A DNA stretch of 11,076 bases from NCBI GenBank assembly GCA_947302065.1, contig CAMYUO010000022.1, positions 1 to 11,076 of the forward strand. Direction: 5' to 3'. How positions within the stretch are numbered: position 1 is the first letter of the stretch; every line of letters starts with the position of its first letter. The position numbers and the translations under genes were made by a program. The notes beneath the pieces were generated by a model. It did not search any database. It saw only the letters and a program-made list of their open reading frames with translations, and was not told where the DNA came from. Of this stretch, positions 1 through 6,149 are shown in pieces. This DNA is from an uncultured Clostridia bacterium. Lineage in GTDB: Bacteria; Bacillota; Clostridia; Oscillospirales; Ruminococcaceae.

Positions 1-734
1 AGCAGATGGAGCTTGAGTTCTTCTGCAAGCCCGGCACAGACCTTGAGTGGTTCGAGTATTGGAGATCTTTCTGCAAGAACTTCCTGCTGAGCCTTAACAT
101 CAAGGAAGAGAACCTGCGTCTGCGTGACCATTCCGCTGAGGAGCTTTGCTTCTACTCCAAGGCGACGACCGACTTTGAGTATCTGTTCCCGTTCGGCTGG
201 GGCGAGCTGTGGGGCGTTGCTGACAGAACAGACTATGACCTCACACAGCACATCAACACCAGCGGCAAGTCGCTTGATTACTTTGACCCCGAGACCAACG
301 AGAGATATGTTCCGTACGTTATCGAGCCGTCCCTCGGCGTTGAAAGACTGTTCCTGACAGTTCTCGTTGAGGCTTACGACGAGGAGAACCTCGGCACAGA
401 GGAAAAGCCCGACATCAGAACAGTTATGCGTTTCCACCCTGCACTTGCACCTTTCAAGGCTTGCGTTCTGCCGCTTTCAAAGAAGCTCGCTGAGCAGGCT
501 GGCGAGGTTTACGATATGCTCGCTAAGAAGTTCAGCGTTGACTACGATGAGACAGGCTCTATCGGCAAGCGTTACAGAAGACAGGACGAGATCGGTACTC
601 CGCTCTGCGTAACTTATGACTTTGACTCCGTCGAGGACGGCTGCGTTACCGTTCGTGACAGAGATACAATGCAGCAGGAGCGTATCAAGATCGAAGACCT
701 CACCGCTTATATCGAAAAGAAAATGGAATTCTGA
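1..734 (+). CDS. glyS: Glycyl-tRNA synthetase (single-chain, class II), 5'-truncated by window edge
   Basis: Charges tRNA-Gly with glycine in the cytoplasm. The reading frame is open back to position 3 (a Gln codon before the first visible Met), so the gene begins outside the window and the Met at 6 is internal. About 243 C-terminal residues are seen. They include the late catalytic core ([19 protein letters not shown], then [10 protein letters not shown], which fits class II motif 3) followed by the anticodon-binding domain from about [13 protein letters not shown] to the end. This is the alpha2-type enzyme of archaea, eukaryotes and many Firmicutes, not the alpha2beta2 glyQ/glyS pair. All nine Ile codons are ATC, unlike the ATA-rich genes further along, which fits a highly expressed gene. 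It converges on the pseudouridine synthase gene and is followed by a repeat hairpin seven bases after its stop. Identification is confident; the symbol glyS (or glyQS) is a naming choice. Confidence 0.96.
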   Translation, partial: QMELEFFCKPGTDLEWFEYWRSFCKNFLLSLNIKEENLRLRDHSAEELCFYSKATTDFEYLFPFGWGELWGVADRTDYDLTQHINTSGKSLDYFDPETNERYVPYVIEPSLGVERLFLTVLVEAYDEENLGTEEKPDIRTVMRFHPALAPFKACVLPLSKKLAEQAGEVYDMLAKKFSVDYDETGSIGKRYRRQDEIGTPLCVTYDFDSVEDGCVTVRDRDTMQQERIKIEDLTAYIEKKMEF

Positions 735-741
735 TGTTTTA

Positions 742-795
742 TTGAGGGGAACTCTTTTGGAGAAGAGTTCCCCTCAAACTCCCTTCAGAAACCTT
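742..795 (+). repeat. Hairpin repeat, copy 1 (post-stop element with conserved tail)
   Basis: A perfect 15-bp inverted repeat (arms 742-756 and 763-777, 6-base loop) begins seven bases after the glyS stop. It is followed by the unpaired tail AAACTCCCTTC (776-786) and AGAAACCTT. The same arrangement recurs at 11022-11076 after rnfB. The stem differs between copies with compensating changes, while the tail up to CCCTTC is identical. There is no T-run directly after the stem, so it is not a textbook intrinsic terminator. Its position suggests a role in mRNA 3' ends, or a mobile or dispersed palindromic repeat; this is inference. Confidence 0.8.
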
Positions 796-801
796 ATATT
801 G

Positions 802-854
802 ATTTTTCGCCACAGGGGACTTGAAAAAAATAATGGTCCCCTGTAACGAAAAAT
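802..854 (+). other. Second intergenic hairpin with interrupted stem
   Basis: The outer arms ATTTTTCG (802-809) and CGAAAAAT (847-854) pair over 8 bp. The inner arms ACAGGGGAC (812-820) and GTCCCCTGT (836-844) pair over 9 bp. They are separated by a 2x2 internal loop (CC opposite AA) and capped by a 15-base A-rich loop. The outer right arm also belongs to an alternative stem: 847-858 (with one extra A) can pair with ACTCATTTTCG at 923-933. No gene is seen here. It could be part of the glyS transcript 3' region, a small RNA, or the remnant of a palindromic element. Confidence 0.55.
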
Positions 855-975
855 GAGTAAAAGTCCCGAGAAAGTTCAAGGAGAATACTTTTCAGAAGAA
901 TTACCCTGAACAAGACATCAAAACTCATTTTCGGGCAAAACCTTTGAATTTAAATCTATTATTTCAGCAAACAGC

Positions 976-1007
976 AAACGGACTGAGAATTTTCTCAGTC
1001 CGTTTTT
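976..1007. terminator. Bidirectional intrinsic terminator between convergent genes
   Basis: A 14-bp perfect inverted repeat (976-989 with 992-1005, core ACGGACTGAG/CTCAGTCCGT) is followed on the plus strand by a T-run (1003-1007). On the minus strand it begins right after the TAG stop of the pseudouridine synthase gene (1008-1010), and the downstream side GTTTGCTGTTTG is a weaker T-rich tail. It should stop glyS readthrough on the plus strand and end the minus-strand operon. Confidence 0.85.
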
Positions 1008-1865
1008 CTATGTCTGCATAAGTTTTTTCATATCGTCGGGCAGCGGTGCGGTTATGGTGAGTTTCTGCTTTGTTATCGGGTGGATAAAGCGTATTTCGCA
1101 GCAGTGCAGTGCCTGCCGTGATATCTGCGTGTTGAGCGAGCCGTACATATCGTCGCCGACGAGCGCACAGCCTATATGCGCCATGTGGCAGCGTATCTGG
1201 TGCGTTCTGCCCGTTTCGAGCAGGAACCTGCACAGCGCATAGCTGCCTTTTCTCTGCGTGACGCTAAACACCGTTGCGGCATACTGTCCGTCATCACGCA
1301 CACAGCGCTTGATTATCGAGTCCTGTTCCCTTGCGATAGGTGCGCATATCCTGCCGCCGCCGAGCGTCATTTTCTCGGTTATGCCGAAATAGACTTTCTC
1401 GCAGCATTTTTGCAGTGCGTTTGCGCAGAATCTGCTTTTTGCGACGACCACGCAGCCGCTCGTGTCACGGTCAAGGCGGTTGACGCATCTGAAAACTGTG
1501 TTCGGGCAATGCGCCGCAAAGAAATTTGAAAGGGTATCGCCCCTGTGCTTTATCGACTCGTGGCAGGGCATAAACGGCGGCTTATCGAACACGATAAGGT
1601 GCTCGTCCTCATAGAGAATCCCGACGTTCAGCTCGCTGTTGGGCGTTGTAGCGCCGAGGTCACTTTCGCATATCGTGATAACATCGCCTGTGCGGACTGT
1701 GTCAACGGTGCGCACCTCCTTGCCGCCGACGGTGATACCCGAATCTGTGCGTTTGAGCCGTGTTATCAGCTTTCTTGAAAAGCCGTGTTCACGCAGCACA
1801 TCGCCGACTTTCTTGTTATCGTCATCGGGCGAGCAGCTGATAGTTACTGTTGGTATTTCTGCCAC
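1008..1865 (-). CDS. RluA/RluD-family 23S rRNA-type pseudouridine synthase
   Basis: Isomerises uridine to pseudouridine in RNA, probably large-subunit rRNA; the exact target cannot be read from sequence. The 285-residue protein has an N-terminal S4-like RNA-binding segment (about residues 15-70) and then the RluA catalytic domain. The signature is CVNRLDRDTSG (127-137), with Asp132 as the catalytic aspartate. The family usually has His before RLD, and here it is Asn. GRTHQIRCHMAHIG (219-232) and a downstream GDDMYG match the rest of the fold. The start is a GTG at 1863-1865, 22 bases inside the end of the upstream membrane-protein gene, which implies translational coupling. The purine stretch AGAAGG abuts the start, so spacing is poor and the start is less certain than the identity. 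It is the last gene of the minus-strand cluster and ends at a strong terminator. Confidence 0.9.
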   Translation of the reverse strand: MAEIPTVTISCSPDDDNKKVGDVLREHGFSRKLITRLKRTDSGITVGGKEVRTVDTVRTGDVITICESDLGATTPNSELNVGILYEDEHLIVFDKPPFMPCHESIKHRGDTLSNFFAAHCPNTVFRCVNRLDRDTSGCVVVAKSRFCANALQKCCEKVYFGITEKMTLGGGRICAPIAREQDSIIKRCVRDDGQYAATVFSVTQRKGSYALCRFLLETGRTHQIRCHMAHIGCALVGDDMYGSLNTQISRQALHCCEIRFIHPITKQKLTITAPLPDDMKKLMQT

Positions 1866-2680
1866 CTTCTTATCATCGAGGGCATCTTGTCCTGCCAGTA
1901 GCTGCCCATGATATCCTTTATCATCGTGTCATACGACGCTGCCCAGAACGGATACAGCACGAATATCGGGTATATCAGCAGCATCAGCGGCAGATACATC
2001 ACAAACGAGAATACCAGTGAAAAATACTGTCCGTAGTGACCTTCCATAAGCTTTGCGGAAAGATCGCAGGCATCAAACACGTTCGTTCTCGGGTTGAGCG
2101 ACATTATATACGGTGCAAGTGACAGCGAGGCGCAGTATTTGAAGAAAACGCCCAGCCAGATTATCGTAAAGCCGATGAATACCATAAACACGAACAGACC
2201 GAGCGAGGTAAGCTCATCCGTGCGGTTTCGCAGGCTCCAGCGGTATATCATATAGCCCGAAAGCACAGCGGGCGTGAACATAACGAGCTTTAAGAAATTC
2301 AGCACCAGCGATGAACGCAGAGCTATCTTGATGAACTCATTGGTGTGGGCAAAGATATACTGCCTTGTGAGGATATAGTCCTTGCCGATAGTGATATCGA
2401 CGAACATCCTGCGCACGATATGGCGCTGATAGGTGAGAAAGCACACGATGACCACTGCCTGTATGCCCCACATCGTTGCGACCCACGGCATTTTGAAAAT
2501 ATTGCGCAGGTCATAGTAATATCCGAGCCCGAGCTTTTGCAGTATCAGATACAGCGCAAACTCAACAAGTCCTATCATGCAGATGTTCGTGATGGCGTGC
2601 ATGGTTATCGTCAGCGCATCGCCCATTTTGCTGTTGAGCGCCGAACGGGCGTTGTCCTTTATCTGTTTGACAGTAAGCAA
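1844..2680 (-). CDS. Multi-pass membrane protein, DUF975-like
   Basis: A 278-residue hydrophobic protein of unknown function. About five to six membrane segments are visible, around residues 28-50, 68-88, 125-147, 153-180, 185-200 and 215-245. The opening (MLTVKQIKDNARSAL) and the late motif LAPYIMSLNPRTNVFDACDLSAKLMEGHYGQ..F resemble DUF975 proteins of Firmicutes, which carry a conserved A...S..LM.GH...F.L pattern before the last helices; this assignment is from memory of the family. The start is TTG at 2678-2680, chosen because AAAAGGAGGG (2688-2697) lies 7 bases upstream and there is no competing ATG nearby. It overlaps the next gene by 22 bases. The C-terminus is basic (MIRRWQKYQQ). Function is unknown and is not revealed by its neighbours. 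Confidence 0.8.
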   Translation of the reverse strand: MLTVKQIKDNARSALNSKMGDALTITMHAITNICMIGLVEFALYLILQKLGLGYYYDLRNIFKMPWVATMWGIQAVVIVCFLTYQRHIVRRMFVDITIGKDYILTRQYIFAHTNEFIKIALRSSLVLNFLKLVMFTPAVLSGYMIYRWSLRNRTDELTSLGLFVFMVFIGFTIIWLGVFFKYCASLSLAPYIMSLNPRTNVFDACDLSAKLMEGHYGQYFSLVFSFVMYLPLMLLIYPIFVLYPFWAASYDTMIKDIMGSYWQDKMPSMIRRWQKYQQ

Positions 2681-2687
2681 TCGCTTT

Positions 2688-2697
2688 CCCTCCTTTT
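2688..2697 (-). promoter_or_regulatory. Strong Shine-Dalgarno site fixing a TTG start
   Basis: On the minus strand this reads AAAAGGAGGG. It ends 7 bases before the TTG start codon of the DUF975-like gene, and is the main reason for accepting a non-ATG start there. Confidence 0.8.
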
Positions 2698-2732
2698 AGA
2701 TGTAAGATGTAAGAGATAAGAGGTAAGAAAAA
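2698..2732. repeat. Tandem degenerate 7-base repeat array
   Basis: On the plus strand five consecutive heptamers can be read: AGATGTA, AGATGTA, AGAGATA, AGAGGTA, AGAAAAA. Two are identical and the others drift by one to three bases. The array fills most of the 61-base gap between the epimerase-like gene and the DUF975-like gene and ends next to the SD of the latter. On the minus-strand transcript it would be a pyrimidine-rich TTACATC-type tract. It may be a slippage-prone simple repeat. Confidence 0.75.
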
Positions 2733-2741
2733 CATATACTC

Positions 2742-3608
2742 TCATCGCAGTTTATCTATTTCATCATCGAGCAGTGCGTACAGCCTGCCCGTCAGTTCGC
2801 AAAATTCAAAACCTGTGCCCTTTGCTCTGGCGCAGGAATATGACGTGTCACTGGCGGTATCGTCATACGGCATCTTCTCGCCGCCCTGTGAGAACACGGC
2901 TTTTTTGCCGCATCTGTGCTCGATATACCCGATGATGTCGCTTTGCGAGACCGTGCCGACAGCGCAGCCGTTGACCGCACCGCTAATCTCTGTGTCCGCA
3001 AGGTGTGCGATAAATCCGCCTGCCTCATCTTCAAATATATAAGCCGTTTTTGCATCGGGATTATTTATGTTCATCGGTGTGCCGCAGGCAACTGCTTTGA
3101 CATAGGCACGCAGCCTGCCCGTGTAGTCGTTTTCACCCAGCACGACAGGGTATCTGACGAATGTGCAGGCGCTCTCATCAAGCATTTCGAGTGCGGCACG
3201 TTCAGCCTGTCTCTTGCCGAGCGCATAGTCGCCCGTTCTGTCCATTCTCACAAGAGCGATGTCCTTTGCATAGAACTCGCTTTCGCCAATGTCCGTGTGC
3301 GCAGTTTCATAAACCGCACATGACGACATCTGTATGTATCTTTTGCACCTTGCACCCGAAAGCAGCGAGATAACGTCATTTGACGAGTACGCCACCTTGT
3401 CGATGAGCAGGTCGAACTGTTCGCCGCCGAGCGCAGCCCTAACGCTGTCCGTGTCGGTTTTGTCCATTATCACACGGCGCACGCTGTCACCAAAAGGGTC
3501 GCTGTGACCTCCACGGGTGGCTATCGTTACGCTGTGCCCGTTGTCTATGAGCTTTCTGACCATTGGCAGCCCGAAAAACCTCGTTCCGCCGACAACGAGT
3601 ATGTTCAT
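2742..3608 (-). CDS. NAD(P)-binding epimerase/reductase-like protein, atypical short-chain dehydrogenase family
   Basis: A 288-residue Rossmann-fold protein. The nucleotide-binding glycine motif is GGTRFFG (7-13), a variant typical of atypical SDRs related to the CSP41-like group rather than the GGTGFIG of sugar-nucleotide epimerases. Beta-strand and active-site elements follow: SSCAVYE (95-101) supplies the Ser, and YALGK (Tyr128, Lys132) supplies the YxxxK pair. RYPVVLGENDYTGR (about 152-165) resembles the substrate-loop region. The substrate is not identifiable. The ATG start at 3606-3608 overlaps the stop of the upstream phosphatase gene as ATGA, with GGAGG nine bases before it, so the two genes are translationally coupled. 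A family-level call is safe; calling it a specific UDP-sugar epimerase would be over-reach. Confidence 0.85.
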   Translation of the reverse strand: MNILVVGGTRFFGLPMVRKLIDNGHSVTIATRGGHSDPFGDSVRRVIMDKTDTDSVRAALGGEQFDLLIDKVAYSSNDVISLLSGARCKRYIQMSSCAVYETAHTDIGESEFYAKDIALVRMDRTGDYALGKRQAERAALEMLDESACTFVRYPVVLGENDYTGRLRAYVKAVACGTPMNINNPDAKTAYIFEDEAGGFIAHLADTEISGAVNGCAVGTVSQSDIIGYIEHRCGKKAVFSQGGEKMPYDDTASDTSYSCARAKGTGFEFCELTGRLYALLDDEIDKLR

Positions 3609-4282
3609 GAGGGCATTCCTCCGTCGGTTTCAGCTTCCGTGTCGGAAAAGCTGTATGCCTCGATAGGCTCGCCTGCAGGGTATGTGCCGAGTATCTCGAA
3701 TGCCTCGCTGCGCTGCCACATAGATGCCGTGACGAGCACCTCAAAGCCTTCTCCGAAATCGCAGGTGAAATCCATCGGCTGACGCTTCGGCAGACCGAAG
3801 CAGGAGAGCATATTCATTATAAGACCGCTGTGCGTCACAACGGCAACGTTTGTCAGTCCCTCATACATCATGTCCGAAATGATTATCTTCAAAGCCTTGT
3901 AGCAGCGGTTGATGACATCACGCAGGCTCTCGCCGTTCGGCGCAGGGTTGTCAAGACCGCCCTGAATGAACTTGCGGTATTCCTCTGTGTCGATAAGCTC
4001 GCTGACAGGCTTGTTCTCAAAGTCGCCGAAATCCATTTCAATAAGCTCGGGCAGCTCGACAGTGAGCCTGTTCGGCTGCAGGATAGATACCGTCTGCTTG
4101 CAGCGCTTGAGCGGTGAGGTGTAGACCTTCTGTGCAGGCGGATACTCGTACTTTTCGAGCTTGTCATAAAGTGCCTGAGCACCCTCGCTGCTCAGCGGCA
4201 GGTCGGTTATGCCGATATATCTTCCGTCGGTGTTTGCCTCGGTCATGCCGTGGCGGATAAAGCAGATGCGGTATCCTTTCAA
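3605..4282 (-). CDS. Histidine phosphatase superfamily protein (phosphoglycerate-mutase-like fold)
   Basis: A 225-residue cytoplasmic protein that probably removes phosphate from a small molecule through a phospho-histidine intermediate. Catalytic features are visible: RHGMTEAN with Arg10-His11-Gly12 at the N-terminus, SPLKRCKQT with Arg60, Glu82 in the EMDFGDFE segment, PNGESL (116-120) and the second catalytic histidine in VVTHSG (His151). The layout resembles the CobC/alpha-ribazole phosphatase and PhoE-type members more than glycolytic mutases, but there are no cobalamin genes nearby and the substrate is unknown. The start is TTG (4280-4282) with AAAGGA ten bases upstream; no in-frame ATG precedes the RHG motif. 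It is the first gene of the minus-strand cluster and overlaps the next gene by four bases (ATGA). The roughly 30-residue tail after EILGTYPAG is acidic. Confidence 0.88.
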   Translation of the reverse strand: MKGYRICFIRHGMTEANTDGRYIGITDLPLSSEGAQALYDKLEKYEYPPAQKVYTSPLKRCKQTVSILQPNRLTVELPELIEMDFGDFENKPVSELIDTEEYRKFIQGGLDNPAPNGESLRDVINRCYKALKIIISDMMYEGLTNVAVVTHSGLIMNMLSCFGLPKRQPMDFTCDFGEGFEVLVTASMWQRSEAFEILGTYPAGEPIEAYSFSDTEAETDGGMPS

Positions 4283-4327
4283 AATGTATCAATCCTTTCG
4301 CAGAGATAAGAATAGCGTTGATAAACC

Positions 4328-4345
4328 TGTGCAATATTAGGCACA
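4328..4345. promoter_or_regulatory. Inverted repeat in divergent control region (candidate operator)
   Basis: TGTGC (4328-4332) and GCACA (4341-4345) form a 5-bp inverted repeat with an 8-base AT-rich spacer, just upstream of the -35 box of the regulator gene. Direct copies of GTTGATAAA lie on both sides, at 4317-4325 and 4361-4369. Dyads of this size next to XRE regulator genes are often autoregulatory sites. No binding evidence is available, so this is a candidate only. Confidence 0.35.
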
Positions 4346-4352
4346 ATTTCTA

Positions 4353-4381
4353 TTTACAAAGTTGATAAAATGTTGTATAAT
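4353..4381 (+). promoter_or_regulatory. Sigma-A type promoter for the XRE regulator gene
   Basis: TTTACA (4353-4358) and TATAAT (4376-4381) are separated by exactly 17 bases, with one mismatch to the consensus -35 and none to the -10. A start of transcription near 4388 would give a leader of about 40 bases before the TTG start. ATGTTGT occurs twice 20 bases apart (4370-4376 and 4390-4396), one copy overlapping the -10 region. No equally good promoter is seen for the divergent minus-strand genes. Confidence 0.75.
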
Positions 4382-4412
4382 ATCACTGTATGTTGTGAAC
4401 GATTCAAAGGTC

Positions 4413-4421
4413 GGGGAGGAG
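4413..4421 (+). promoter_or_regulatory. Shine-Dalgarno site fixing the TTG start of the XRE gene
   Basis: GGGGAGGAG lies six bases before the TTG at 4428-4430. The first in-frame ATG (residue 14) has no comparable site, so TTG is the preferred start. Confidence 0.75.
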
Positions 4422-4427
4422 TAGCTT

Positions 4428-5051
4428 TTGGCACAGCGTCAGGGCGCTGCATCGGGCAGCGAAAGAATGTTGGAAATAGGTGAAAAGCTCGCTGCTGTGA
4501 GAAAGGCAAAGGGTCTGACGCAGGTGCAGGCAGCAGCGGCTGCGGGCTGCACACAGTCATATCTCTCCTCGGTCGAAAACGGCAAAAAAGCATTTTCGAT
4601 AGGTTTTATACTCGACCTGATAAATATATACGGCGTGAGCTACGAAACGATATTCGGCAAGAACCACGCTGACACATGGGTGTTTGAAACGCCCGAGATA
4701 GAAAGCAGCCTTTCGGGTGCGCTCAGCCTGCTTGAACAGCTCGTTGAAAGCTCAGGCTCTGCGGTGCTTGAAAAGGGCGTTGACGAATATCTCAAACTTT
4801 GTATCTATACAGTATTCAGACAGCTCTATGAGGCAAACCCGCACAATACCGCAAAGATGTTTGCCTGTGACAGCAAGGCGGCGAACGAGGCGGTCAGCCG
4901 TATGACCGAAAATCTGCCGCAGACGGTAAAAAGTCTGATAGAGGGCTGTCGGATACGCCGTGACAGATTTGAACTGCCTGTCGAGAGAGGACACGAGCTG
5001 CGCACGTTCATAAAAGAGTGCGAGGATATGCTCGGTGAGTCTGACGAATAG
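4428..5051 (+). CDS. XRE-family helix-turn-helix transcriptional regulator
   Basis: A 207-residue cytoplasmic protein with a Cro/C1-type HTH at about residues 17-77 (IGEKLAAVRKAKGLTQVQAAAAAGCTQSYLSSVENG), typical of DNA-binding repressors and activators. The C-terminal 130 residues look largely helical and match no ligand domain I recognise; they may be a dimerisation or sensor region. The start is TTG at 4428, supported by a strong SD six bases upstream. The starting segment MAQRQGAASGSER before the HTH could be dispensable. The gene has its own near-consensus promoter and lies 61 bases upstream of apbE in the same direction, with no clear terminator between. It may therefore be co-transcribed with, or regulate, the apbE-rnf operon. 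That link is positional only. The HTH call is firm; the target genes are unknown. Confidence 0.88.
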   Translation: MAQRQGAASGSERMLEIGEKLAAVRKAKGLTQVQAAAAAGCTQSYLSSVENGKKAFSIGFILDLINIYGVSYETIFGKNHADTWVFETPEIESSLSGALSLLEQLVESSGSAVLEKGVDEYLKLCIYTVFRQLYEANPHNTAKMFACDSKAANEAVSRMTENLPQTVKSLIEGCRIRRDRFELPVERGHELRTFIKECEDMLGESDE

Positions 5052-5074
5052 TCCACTCAAAGTATAACACATTT

Positions 5075-5100
5075 TTCTGCGCATTTCAAGTGCAGCAGAA
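5075..5100 (+). other. Small inverted repeat in the apbE leader
   Basis: TTCTGCGCA (5075-5083) can pair with TGC-A-GCAGAA (5091-5100) to give nine base pairs with one bulged A and a 7-base loop, immediately upstream of the apbE SD. No T-run follows, so it is not an intrinsic terminator. A weak promoter-like pair lies just upstream: CTGACG at 5041-5046, then 16 bases, then TATAAC at 5063-5068. That pair could drive apbE-rnf separately from the regulator gene. Both signals are tentative. Confidence 0.35.
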
Positions 5101-5112
5101 CGGGAGGCAGAG

Positions 5113-6129
5113 ATGAAAAGCAAAAGAGTTCCGGTGCTGATAGTTACAGCTGCGCTGCTCGTATTTGCGGGCGCATCATTGTGGATGTTCCTAAAAGGGC
5201 ACGAAAACGAGGAAACGTCCGAAAAGACAGTCTTTGCGATGGACACCGCATGCACCGTCAAAACGTGGGGAACAGACCCAGGTGATATATGCGACGAGAT
5301 AACAAGGCTCGGTGAAACATTTGACTGCCACAGCGCATCAAGCGAGCTTTCAAAGCTAAATGCCAAAGGCTCGGCAGAGCTTTCTGCCGACGCACAAAAG
5401 CTGATAGAGCAGTCGCTTGCGCTGACAAAAAAACACCCCGAGACAGATATCTCGATAGGCGCAGTGATAAAGCTGTGGGATATAACGGGCAGCTCGCCGA
5501 AAATACCGGGCGATGAGCAGCTTGGCATCGCAATGCAGACCTGCGGATACGAGAATATAAAACTCGACGGCAGCAGGTGCACCCTCGCAAACGGCGCACA
5601 GCTCGATGTCGGTGCAGTAGCAAAAGGCTATGCGCTCGACAAGGCAAAGCAGCTGCTGGACGAAAAGAAAGCCGAGTGTGCGGTCATCTCAATGGGCTCG
5701 TCAAGCCTTATGTACGGCTCAAAGCCTGACGGCGAGGAGTTCTCTGTCGGCGTAAAAGACCCCGATGACAAAGAGAACCTGCTTTTGAAATTCTCCTGCG
5801 GCGAGTGCTTTGTTTCGACCTCTGGCGGATACGAAAGATTTTTTGTCGCAGACGGCAAAAAGTATATCCACATCTTTGACAAAACAACAGGCAGACCTGC
5901 CGAGACCGACCTTGCAAGCGTCACGGTCATCTGCGATAATGGCTTGAAGTCGGACCAGCTGTCAACGAGCATATTTATCGGCGGAACGAAAAAGCTCGGT
6001 GAGTATTTTGCCGACAAGAGCATACAGATAATAGCCGTTGACTCAAACGGTGATATACATATATCAGCATCGCTCGAAAATAAAATAACACTTGAAAAGA
6101 GCGGGCATAAGATAATAGTTGAAAAGTAA
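5113..6129 (+). CDS. apbE: ApbE-family FAD:protein FMN transferase
   Basis: Transfers FMN from FAD to a threonine of target proteins by a phosphoester bond. Here the obvious targets are RnfD and RnfG, encoded downstream. The 338-residue protein has a single N-terminal hydrophobic segment (about residues 8-27) and an extracytoplasmic domain. Family motifs are MDTACTVK (43-50), LDVGAVAKGYALD (154-166), STSGGYERFF (235-244), YIHIFDKTTGRP (251-262) and SDQLST (280-285), where Asp281 is the expected metal-binding residue. Two oddities stand out. The signal has no lipobox cysteine, so the protein is probably anchored by an uncleaved segment, whereas many ApbE proteins are lipoproteins. The usual glycine-rich GGN/GGD element reads MGSS (194-197). 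The ATG at 5113 follows GGGAGG by five bases. It lies 20 bases upstream of rnfC and is probably in the same operon. Confidence 0.93.
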   Translation: MKSKRVPVLIVTAALLVFAGASLWMFLKGHENEETSEKTVFAMDTACTVKTWGTDPGDICDEITRLGETFDCHSASSELSKLNAKGSAELSADAQKLIEQSLALTKKHPETDISIGAVIKLWDITGSSPKIPGDEQLGIAMQTCGYENIKLDGSRCTLANGAQLDVGAVAKGYALDKAKQLLDEKKAECAVISMGSSSLMYGSKPDGEEFSVGVKDPDDKENLLLKFSCGECFVSTSGGYERFFVADGKKYIHIFDKTTGRPAETDLASVTVICDNGLKSDQLSTSIFIGGTKKLGEYFADKSIQIIAVDSNGDIHISASLENKITLEKSGHKIIVEK

Positions 6130-6149
6130 CGAAGGGAGGATATGCCCTT

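Noticed and set aside
742..777. Copy 1 hairpin considered as a standard intrinsic terminator
   Set aside because: The stem is strong, but AAACTCCCTTC follows instead of a T-run, and a proper terminator with a T-run lies at 976-1007. Recorded as a repeat instead.
1176..1529. Plus-strand open frame inside the pseudouridine synthase gene
   Set aside because: The minus strand carries the complete RluA catalytic motifs, and the plus frame is its shadow.
2698..2732. Heptamer tract considered as a CRISPR fragment
   Set aside because: The units are 7 bases with no spacers, and there are no cas genes or 25-40 base repeats anywhere in the window.
3605..4282. Assignment of the histidine phosphatase as CobC (alpha-ribazole phosphatase) or glycolytic mutase
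   Set aside because: The fold and catalytic residues are clear, but no cobalamin or glycolytic neighbours support a substrate.
4752..5582. Antisense open frame (276 codons) opposite the XRE gene and apbE
   Set aside because: Serine- and cysteine-rich shadow translation of two real genes, with no domain.
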